Shown here in pieces: positions 1 to 5,656 of a stretch of DNA of 5,838 bases; position 1 is the stretch's first letter; every line of letters begins with the position of its first letter. The notes under the pieces were generated by a model. The model worked only from the letters and a program-made list of their open reading frames with translations. It was not told where the DNA came from and made no database searches. Position numbers and translations under genes: made by a program. Origin of the DNA: Bacillota bacterium (GTDB lineage Bacteria; Bacillota; Clostridia; Clostridiales; Clostridiaceae); the NCBI GenBank assembly GCA_023424785.1, contig JAFADP010000176.1:1-5838 (forward strand), written 5' to 3'.

Positions 1-1337
1 CTGATTAATGCTTTATCTTTCCACTTACCACTTTTATATCTTATAATAGATACTATATAGGATAATATCCACCCAATTGGAATAGCCCACCATATTACGT
101 CTTTACCAACTACATCATCTAAATAAAATGTTAAACCAATTCTACTACCAAAGTTAATTAAACTACTTAATAAATATACAAATATATCAGATGATCCTCT
201 TAAAACTCCATTTGTTACATTCATAAATCCCATTACTATATAAAATAAAGACACTACTCTTAAATACTGTATTCCTGTATTTATAGCTTGCCTATCAATA
301 TTTATATCTAAAAATACTGATAAAAAATTTTCTCCAAAAATATATATTAATGCTGTAATACTTAAACTTATAAATGCAATCATTCCTAAACTTGCTCTAT
401 ATGCTCTTTTTATTCTATCTGGTTTATTAGCACCAATATTTTGTGCTGTAAATGTTGATACCGCATTACCTATAGTTACCATAGGCATTAAAGCTACACT
501 ATCTATTTTACCTGCTGCTGCATATCCTGCCATAACTGATGAACCATATCTATTTACAACTACTTGAACCATAATCATACCAAGAGATACTAAGGATTGT
601 TGAATTACAGAAGGAATTGCTATTTTACTCATTTGCATTAATGCTAATGCACTAAAATAACTAAAAGATTCTCTTGATTCAATTTTTCTTATCCTACTTA
701 ACAAACAAATAAATAACACTATAGATATTAAAGCTTGAGAAAGAACTAATGCTAATGCTACACCTATAATATCTAATTTAAAATATACTACAAAAACTAT
801 ATCTAATATTATATTTAAAATTGATGAGAATATTAAAAAATATAAAGGTATTTTTGATTCTCCTAATGCATTAAATATAGCAGCTAATACATTGTATAAA
901 AATAAAAATGTCAATCCATAAAAATATATTTTTAAGTAAAGAGAAGATTTATTTATTATATTATCTGGAGTTCCCATAATTCTTAAAAGCCATATATTTA
1001 CCATATGTCCTATAATACTTAAAAACACCCCTATACATAATACAGATATAAGAGCTGTAAAAATTGATGTTTTCATATCTTCTATTTTTTTTGCACCAAA
1101 TAACTGAGATATAACTACAGAACACCCAACACTAGCACCTGTTGCTATAGCAATAAATAACATAATTATCCCCATACAAGATCCTACTGCAGCAAGAGCT
1201 TCCTCTCCAACAAAATTACCTAATATTATAGAATCCATTACACTATATAATTGTTGAAATAAATTTCCTATAACCATAGGTATAGCAAAATAAATTAAGG
1301 ATTTTGAAGGGCTATCATTTATCATATCAACTTTCAT
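1..1337 (-). CDS. MATE family multidrug/toxin efflux transporter (3' end truncated by window)
   Basis: Predicted inner-membrane antiporter exporting organic cations, drugs or metabolites using a Na+ or H+ gradient; the substrate cannot be told from sequence. The frame reads through 445 codons without a stop and leaves the window near the expected C-terminus (MATE proteins are usually about 440-460 residues), so only a few residues are missing. Family hallmarks seen: N-terminal FAIPMVIGNLFQQLYSVMD at about 17-35 with the conserved TM1 Asp (D35), the ALAAVG stretch at about 47-52, a charged loop at about 80-90, the second-half FTAQNIGANKPDR motif at 296-308, and GVLRGSSD at 377-384. Hydrophobic segments run throughout, consistent with 12 membrane helices in two six-helix halves. 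The ATG at 1337 is preceded by AAGGAG (1350-1345) with a 7-base spacer. It is transcribed divergently from the MBL lipoprotein gene. Family assignment is secure; the NorM or DinF-like subgroup is not decided. Confidence 0.95.
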   Translation of the reverse strand, partial: MKVDMINDSPSKSLIYFAIPMVIGNLFQQLYSVMDSIILGNFVGEEALAAVGSCMGIIMLFIAIATGASVGCSVVISQLFGAKKIEDMKTSIFTALISVLCIGVFLSIIGHMVNIWLLRIMGTPDNIINKSSLYLKIYFYGLTFLFLYNVLAAIFNALGESKIPLYFLIFSSILNIILDIVFVVYFKLDIIGVALALVLSQALISIVLFICLLSRIRKIESRESFSYFSALALMQMSKIAIPSVIQQSLVSLGMIMVQVVVNRYGSSVMAGYAAAGKIDSVALMPMVTIGNAVSTFTAQNIGANKPDRIKRAYRASLGMIAFISLSITALIYIFGENFLSVFLDINIDRQAINTGIQYLRVVSLFYIVMGFMNVTNGVLRGSSDIFVYLLSSLINFGSRIGLTFYLDDVVGKDVIWWAIPIGWILSYIVSIIRYKSGKWKDKALI

Positions 1338-1387
1338 AATTACTCTCCTTTTCTTTTGTTTACTCTTCTTATTATGTTCAAAAAATT

Positions 1388-1399
1388 ATTATATATAAT
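1388..1399. promoter_or_regulatory. candidate overlapping divergent -10 elements (palindrome ATTATATATAAT)
   Basis: The 12-base palindrome in the MATE/MBL-lipoprotein intergenic region contains TATAAT on the plus strand (1394-1399) and TATAAT on the minus strand (1393-1388), back to back. Either could be the -10 box of a housekeeping-sigma promoter, giving short leaders of roughly 30 bases (plus) and 40-45 bases (minus). No good TTGACA-like -35 is visible at the right distance on either strand (ATTATG at 1371-1376 for plus, TATAGG at 1416-1411 for minus). In DNA this AT-rich TATAAT matches arise often by chance, so this is a weak call. Confidence 0.25.
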
Positions 1400-1424
1400 T
1401 TATATTTTTGCCTATAATAATATT

Positions 1425-1430
1425 GAGGTG
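1425..1430 (+). promoter_or_regulatory. RBS deciding the start of the MBL lipoprotein gene
   Basis: GAGGTG lies 6 bases before the ATG at 1437. It selects this ATG over the in-frame TTG at 1356, which has only pyrimidine-rich sequence in front of it. Confidence 0.8.
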
Positions 1431-1436
1431 TTTAGC

Positions 1437-2255
1437 ATGAAAAAATTCAAATTTATTATATGTTTTTGTGTTATTTTTATGTTTATTTTATATGGATGTA
1501 ATATTAAAGGTAACTCCGTATTAAATATTACTTTTTTTGATATAGGTAAAGCAGATAGTATTCTTATTACTATTGAAAATAAAATAATTTTAATAGATAC
1601 AGGGAAAGATGAAAATGCAGAAGAAATACTATCATACTTAAAAGAAAAACGTATTAAAACTATAAACTTTCTTATAATTACTCATTTTGATAAAGATCAT
1701 GTAGGTGGTGCTGATAAAATTTTAAACGAACTAACAGTAGATAGTGTTATAACTCCCAATTATGAAAATGATTCGAAACAATATAATGAGTTTATAAATG
1801 CATTAAATGATAATCATATCTCCTTAATAAAATTATATTCTAAAAAGGATATTCCACTTAAAACAGCAACATTTACAATATATCCTCCTGAAAAGAGTTA
1901 CTATGAAGAAGAAGACAATGATTTTTCATTAGTAATAAGCCTAGTACATGGAGAAAATAGTTTTTTATTTACAGGAGATGCAGAAGAAGAAAGATTAAAT
2001 GAATTAATAACTATGGAAGATTTAGAACATACTTTATTAAAAGTGCCTCATCATGGTAAAGTTGAAAAAAATTCAGGAGAATTTTTCTCATTAGTTAATC
2101 CTAAATATGCAGTAATAACATGCTCTAATGAAAGTATGCCTGATGAAGAAGTTATTGATAGTTTAAAAATATTAGGCACAGATATTTATCTTACTAAGAA
2201 TGGAACAATAATTTGCAGTAGTAACGGTTCAAAACTAACACTTACTCAAAAATAA
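1437..2255 (+). CDS. ComEC-type metallo-beta-lactamase-fold hydrolase, predicted lipoprotein
   Basis: A 272-residue protein predicted to be exported and lipid-anchored on the outer face of the membrane. Residues 1-20 form a lipoprotein signal peptide (MKKFKF, a hydrophobic core, then lipobox LYG-C21). The rest is a metallo-beta-lactamase fold most like the C-terminal domain of competence protein ComEC/Rec2: FFDIGKADSILI at 33-44, IDTG at 53-56, the metal-binding motif THFDKDHVGG at 82-91 (H83, D85, D87, H88), NDFSLV at 161-166, FLFTGDAE at 176-183 with likely ligand D181, and VPHHG at 203-207 (H205/H206), closing with a GTI strand at 256-258. All main metal ligands are present, so an active phosphodiesterase or nuclease is plausible; the substrate is unknown. 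The ComEC channel (competence) domain is absent, so this is not ComEC itself. The first possible start, TTG 1356, would add 27 residues, bury the signal peptide and lacks an RBS. The gene is divergent from MATE and 96 bases upstream of spoIIP on the same strand. Confidence 0.9.
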   Translation: MKKFKFIICFCVIFMFILYGCNIKGNSVLNITFFDIGKADSILITIENKIILIDTGKDENAEEILSYLKEKRIKTINFLIITHFDKDHVGGADKILNELTVDSVITPNYENDSKQYNEFINALNDNHISLIKLYSKKDIPLKTATFTIYPPEKSYYEEEDNDFSLVISLVHGENSFLFTGDAEEERLNELITMEDLEHTLLKVPHHGKVEKNSGEFFSLVNPKYAVITCSNESMPDEEVIDSLKILGTDIYLTKNGTIICSSNGSKLTLTQK

Positions 2256-2295
2256 ATAAAATTACAATATAATTAATCACCTTATATTTAGATAC

Positions 2296-2323
2296 AAATA
2301 TTTTTTTTCTATTTTCATATATA
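2296..2323 (+). promoter_or_regulatory. candidate sigma-E-like sporulation promoter for spoIIP
   Basis: AAATATT (2296-2302) resembles the sigma-E -35 (KMATATW) and CATATATA (2316-2323) resembles its -10 (CATACAMT-like, with the CATA part exact). The spacer is 13 bases, at the short end of what is usual. Transcription would start near 2330, leaving a leader of about 20 bases that includes the RBS. The family expectation is strong, since spoIIP is a mother-cell sigma-E gene in Bacillus, but the region is nearly all A/T and the match is imperfect, so this stays tentative. Confidence 0.35.
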
Positions 2324-2338
2324 TAAATTAACACTAAT

Positions 2339-2344
2339 AGGAGG
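2339..2344 (+). promoter_or_regulatory. strong RBS for the TTG start of spoIIP
   Basis: AGGAGG is a full Shine-Dalgarno match, 7 bases before the TTG at 2352. It supports this non-ATG start. The next in-frame ATG is 55 codons in and would remove the membrane anchor. Confidence 0.85.
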
Positions 2345-2351
2345 AGTAAAT

Positions 2352-3389
2352 TTGTATAAAAATATAAGGTCAAATAATGCTATTAGACCTAAATTTAATT
2401 CTGGAGTATTTGTTTTATTAATTATAATTATATTTTTTGGAGTAAGATTAATTACTGTCCTTAAAGATAGCAATCAAAATGGTGCTTTGCCTTATGTTGA
2501 GTTATTAAACTTTGGAATGCCAATAGTTGAAGGTCAAATATATAATGAAGAAGAATATATGGAAAATACAACATCATTAAAATCTATATTATTAAAAACA
2601 CTAGGACTATATAATTTAGACAGTTATAACATAATAGGAAATGAAATAAGTTATTTTAAACATACAATTAATAATACAAATAAGTCATCTAATATACAAT
2701 CTTTTAATATAAGTGAAGAAACAATAATAAGAGTAAATAACATTGAGAATTCTTCCTTAAAGAAAGCCTTAGATAAAACTAATCCTGAAGTATTAATATA
2801 CCATACCCATACTTCAGAAGCTTATTCAGAGTCTGCTATAGGTGATAAAAGTGATTCTGATAATGAAAACTCTAATATTGTAAGTGTAGGTAATATACTT
2901 ACTACTGAACTAGAAGAAACTTATGGAATTTCTACAATACATGATAAGACTAATCATAGTATATCCTATAATGATAGCTATTCAAGATCTTTAGAAACGC
3001 TGCAGAATTACCTAAATCAATATGGCGACTTTAAACTTATTATAGATTTACACAGGGACTATGCCACAGATAAAAATTCAGTTACTGCAACTGTAAATGG
3101 AGAAAATGTTGCAAAAATAAGGTTTGTTACTACTAAAAGCAGTAGCAAATATGAAGCAAATCAAGCATTAGCAGATACTCTTAGAAATAAAGGTAATGAA
3201 TTATTTCCTGGTTTCGTAAGAGATGACTATTTATATAATAGAAGTATAATACGACATGAACAAAGCTTAAGTGATAACATAGTATTAATAGAATGTGGTG
3301 CTCAAATAAATACTCTTCAAGAAGCACAAAATTCTGCAAAGCTAATAGCTAGAATTATTGCAGAATATATTAATGAAAAGGATAGGTAG
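2352..3389 (+). CDS. spoIIP: Stage II sporulation protein P (SpoIIP), septal peptidoglycan hydrolase
   Basis: SpoIIP is the amidase/endopeptidase of the SpoIID-SpoIIM-SpoIIP complex, which remodels septal peptidoglycan so the mother cell can engulf the forespore. The 345-residue product has a short basic N-terminus, one membrane anchor at about 18-36 (GVFVLLIIIIFFGVRLITV), a linker, and a C-terminal SpoIIP catalytic domain from about 140. Diagnostic motifs: VLIYHTHTSEAY at 147-158 (likely zinc ligand H151, acidic E156), IDLHRD at 231-236 (H234, likely zinc ligand), and IECGAQINTLQEA at 313-325 with the putative catalytic E314. Ligand roles are inferred from the family. B. subtilis SpoIIP is about 400 residues, so the linker is shorter here. 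Start is TTG with a very strong RBS. The gene is not next to gpr within this window, unlike the common gpr-spoIIP order, so it could be the main copy relocated or a paralogue. The last four codons and the stop lie inside the downstream terminator stem. Confidence 0.95.
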   Translation: MYKNIRSNNAIRPKFNSGVFVLLIIIIFFGVRLITVLKDSNQNGALPYVELLNFGMPIVEGQIYNEEEYMENTTSLKSILLKTLGLYNLDSYNIIGNEISYFKHTINNTNKSSNIQSFNISEETIIRVNNIENSSLKKALDKTNPEVLIYHTHTSEAYSESAIGDKSDSDNENSNIVSVGNILTTELEETYGISTIHDKTNHSISYNDSYSRSLETLQNYLNQYGDFKLIIDLHRDYATDKNSVTATVNGENVAKIRFVTTKSSSKYEANQALADTLRNKGNELFPGFVRDDYLYNRSIIRHEQSLSDNIVLIECGAQINTLQEAQNSAKLIARIIAEYINEKDR

Positions 3390-3420
3390 ATTTGTATTAC
3401 ACAAATCTACCTATCCTTTT
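3376..3420. terminator. Bidirectional intrinsic terminator between spoIIP and the feo operon
   Basis: A perfect inverted repeat: a 20-base arm at 3376-3395 (AAAAGGATAGGTAGATTTGT), a 5-base loop ATTAC, and an exactly complementary arm at 3401-3420. The outer A4/T4 pairs give each strand a short T-run at the hairpin base, so it can stop transcription from both sides. It sits between convergent genes: the spoIIP stop TAG (3387-3389) is in the left arm, and the stop of the small feo gene (3421-3419) overlaps the right arm by two bases. Confidence 0.92.
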
Positions 3421-3577
3421 ATTCATCTTTTATTTTTATGTGGCATTTTCCACTTGATGGACAGTCACTACATCCACAGCCACAGTGCTTTCCATTTTTA
3501 AAATCTTTAACTTTCTTTTGTATAATGTATCCTGCATAAATTCCTATTATAAATAGAATTATTAATCCTGGAACCAT
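3419..3577 (-). CDS. FeoB-associated cysteine-rich small membrane protein
   Basis: A 52-residue protein matching the FeoB-associated Cys-rich membrane protein family found downstream of feoB in many Firmicutes. Residues 3-19 form one membrane helix (PGLIILFIIGIYAGYII), followed by a basic stretch (QKKVKDFKNGK) and a cytoplasmic-type Cys cluster, HCGCGCSDCPSSGKCH at 31-46, with C32, C34, C36, C39 and C45 flanked by H31 and H46. The role is inferred: it may bind iron or assist FeoB on the cytoplasmic side; the biochemical function of the family is poorly defined. ATG 3577 is preceded by AAAGGAG (3594-3588) with a 10-base spacer, and that RBS overlaps the feoB stop codon. The gap after feoB is 15 bases, so it is co-transcribed as the last gene of the operon, just before the shared terminator. 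An alternative ATG at 3587 meets a stop after two codons and is not usable. Confidence 0.92.
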   Translation of the reverse strand: MVPGLIILFIIGIYAGYIIQKKVKDFKNGKHCGCGCSDCPSSGKCHIKIKDE

Positions 3578-3592
3578 CTTAATTCATCTCCT

Positions 3593-5656
3593 TTAGAATA
3601 GAGAACCAACTTGATATATTAATGTAGATACTAACCATGCAACTACTAATTGGAATACTACTGCAAACCATGTCCATTTCCATGAATTAGTTTCTTTTTT
3701 AATAGTTGCAATAGTTGCTGTACATGGTACGTATAATAAACAGAATGTCATAAGTGCATAAGCATTTAATGCACCAAATCCACTTGCACCTAAAAGTCCT
3801 GCCATAGTAGCCATGCCTGCAGTAGAGCTTATATTAGATATTCCATAAAGTATACCCATACTAGAAACAACTATTTCCTTTGCAGCTATACCTGCTATTA
3901 ACGCAACTACTACTTGCCAATACCCAAGACCTGCTGGCTTTAATATTGGAGCTACAACTTTTCCTATATATGCCCCAAAACTTTGAGACATATCACTAAC
4001 CATTCCGTTTGGACCAAAGTTTAAAATAACCCAAATTACTATTGAAGCTACAAATATTGTAGTACCTGCTTTTGATAAATAATCTTTTACTTTTTCCCAA
4101 ACATATATAAATATTGTTCTTCCATTAGGCGATTTATATTCTGGCAATTCAATTAATAATGTATTTGTTGGTTTATTATCTCTCTTTTTATCAATTAAGT
4201 TCATAAGTAGTGAAACTAATATTGCTACAGCTAGTCCTATAATATACATAGAATAAGCTACTATCATAGCCTTATCTTCAAAAAACATTTCTGAAAACAA
4301 TACATATATAGGTAATCTTGCACTACATGACATAAATGGAGTAACTAATATGGTCTTTAATCTATCTTTAGGATCCTCTAATGCTCTTGATGCCATAACT
4401 GCTGGAACTGTACATCCAAATCCTAAAAGCATAGGTATAAAGGCTCTTCCTGATAGTCCTATTTTGCCCATAATACCATCCATAACATAAGCTACTCTTG
4501 ACATATACCCACTATCTTCTAATATAGCAAGGGCTAAAAATAATATAAATATATTAGGTAAGAATGTTAAAATCCCACCAACTCCTGCTATAATACCATC
4601 TACTACTAACGAAGTTATAACTTCGTTAACACCTATGGCTTGAAGTGCACTTAATACTGAATTGCTAAACCAATCAAGTCCTAGTTCAAAAACCCCTTTT
4701 AAAGAATCACCAATAGTAAATGTTAAGAAAAATACTAATGCCATAATTCCAAGGAATATAGGTAGTCCAAATATTCTATGAGTTAATATGCTATCAACTT
4801 TATCTGTCTTTTCAGATTTAGACTCCTTATTCATAAGACATTCATTTATAACTTCTTCAATAAAATTATATTTTTCATTAATTATATCTTCTTCGTAGCT
4901 TCTATCAACTATACCTTTTAAATCTAAAGGATATTTATTTAAAATTTCCTCATCCATTTCTAATATTTTTATTGCATGCCAACGTGGATTTATAACATCG
5001 TTATATTTTTCTAATAACTTTTCAGTTATAATATCAATTTTATCTTCAATTTCATCATCATAAACAACTACAAACTCTTTATGATGATCATGTTTATGCT
5101 TGCTACTCTTAACTTTTTCATCATGATGATGATGATGTTCTAAATTTCCTTCTATTGTTTTATCAGTATGATGTGACACTGTATGCATTAACACATCTAA
5201 ACCTGTCTTCTTTCTTGCAGATACAGGTATGACTGGTATACCAAGCATTTCTGGAAGTCTATGAAGATCTATTTCCATTCCTCTTTCTTCTACTATATCC
5301 ATCATATTAAGAGCAAGAACTACAGGCTTTCCAAGCTCTATTAATTGAAGTGTTAAATATAAATTTCTCTCAAGAGATGAAGCATCTGCCACATCCACAA
5401 TTACTTCAACTTCATCTTCAAGTATATACTGTCTAGATAATTTTTCTTCCATAGTATATGAAGTTAAACTATATATACCTGGTAAATCAACTAATCTAAA
5501 TTGATTATTATGAAATTTAAAAGCTCCTTCTTTTTTTTCAACTGTAACTCCTGGCCAATTTGCAACCTTTAACTTTGCTCCTGTATAGGCATTAAAAAGG
5601 GTTGTTTTACCACAGTTTGGATTACCTATAAAAGCTACATTTAATGTTTCTTTCAT
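3593..5656 (-). CDS. feoB: Ferrous iron transporter FeoB (GTPase membrane permease)
   Basis: Main Fe(II) import protein, moving ferrous iron across the cytoplasmic membrane with a cytosolic G domain. The 687-residue protein is complete and has all expected parts: G1 GNPNCGKTT at 11-19, switch I with T38 in GVTVE, G3 DLPG at 57-60, G4 NMMD at 117-120, G5 SARKKTG at 146-152, a helical GDI-like region at about 200-280, then the permease from about 297. Both Gate motifs are present: CTVPAVMASR at 415-424 with PFMSCSARLP at 440-449 (C444), and FCLLYVPCTATIATIKKE at 638-655 (C645). The unusual part is a histidine-rich linker at 158-192 carrying 12 His, including five in a row at 174-178. The ATG at 5656 follows AGGGGGA (5670-5664) with a 7-base spacer. 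The start overlaps the feoA stop by one base, suggesting translational coupling. Fur-type control would act upstream of feoA, outside the window. Confidence 0.98.
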   Translation of the reverse strand: MKETLNVAFIGNPNCGKTTLFNAYTGAKLKVANWPGVTVEKKEGAFKFHNNQFRLVDLPGIYSLTSYTMEEKLSRQYILEDEVEVIVDVADASSLERNLYLTLQLIELGKPVVLALNMMDIVEERGMEIDLHRLPEMLGIPVIPVSARKKTGLDVLMHTVSHHTDKTIEGNLEHHHHHDEKVKSSKHKHDHHKEFVVVYDDEIEDKIDIITEKLLEKYNDVINPRWHAIKILEMDEEILNKYPLDLKGIVDRSYEEDIINEKYNFIEEVINECLMNKESKSEKTDKVDSILTHRIFGLPIFLGIMALVFFLTFTIGDSLKGVFELGLDWFSNSVLSALQAIGVNEVITSLVVDGIIAGVGGILTFLPNIFILFLALAILEDSGYMSRVAYVMDGIMGKIGLSGRAFIPMLLGFGCTVPAVMASRALEDPKDRLKTILVTPFMSCSARLPIYVLFSEMFFEDKAMIVAYSMYIIGLAVAILVSLLMNLIDKKRDNKPTNTLLIELPEYKSPNGRTIFIYVWEKVKDYLSKAGTTIFVASIVIWVILNFGPNGMVSDMSQSFGAYIGKVVAPILKPAGLGYWQVVVALIAGIAAKEIVVSSMGILYGISNISSTAGMATMAGLLGASGFGALNAYALMTFCLLYVPCTATIATIKKETNSWKWTWFAVVFQLVVAWLVSTLIYQVGSLF
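4607..4628. repeat. 22-bp perfect palindrome inside feoB
   Basis: TAACGAAGTTA (4607-4617) is followed directly by its exact reverse complement TAACTTCGTTA (4618-4628), with no spacer. It falls in the feoB codons for residues about 343-350 (VNEVITSL). The function, if any, is unknown. Confidence 0.9.
5123..5137 (-). repeat. (CAT)5 trinucleotide tract encoding five histidines in FeoB
   Basis: Five consecutive CAT codons on the minus strand (ATG x5 on plus) encode H174-H178 of FeoB. No CAC codon interrupts the run. Slippage here would change the number of His residues without shifting the frame. Confidence 0.95.

Noticed and set aside
601..780. Repeated GCTAATGC/GCATTAGC words in the MATE gene
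   Set aside because: They encode Ala-Leu pairs in membrane helices (ALAL) and are explained by amino acid composition and codon bias.
1356..1436. N-terminal extension of the MBL lipoprotein to the TTG at 1356
   Set aside because: No RBS precedes the TTG, the added 27 residues would put the lipoprotein signal peptide inside the protein, and ATG 1437 has a good GAGGTG and a standard signal peptide right after it.
1437..2255. Calling this gene comEC or a beta-lactamase resistance gene
   Set aside because: Only the MBL domain is present with no ComEC channel segments, and the HFDKDH and VPHHG motifs fit the ComEC-type hydrolase group, not class B beta-lactamases.
2284..2308. Intrinsic terminator after the MBL lipoprotein gene (ATATTT/AAATAT stem then a T-run)
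   Set aside because: The stem is only 6 bp of A/T pairs with no GC, too weak to call in DNA of this composition, and it overlaps the candidate promoter of spoIIP.
4607..4628. loxP-like recombination site
   Set aside because: The half-sites share about ten bases with loxP arms (ACGAAGTTAT), but the 8-base spacer is missing, the arm order differs, and no recombinase is nearby; the likeness is probably chance.
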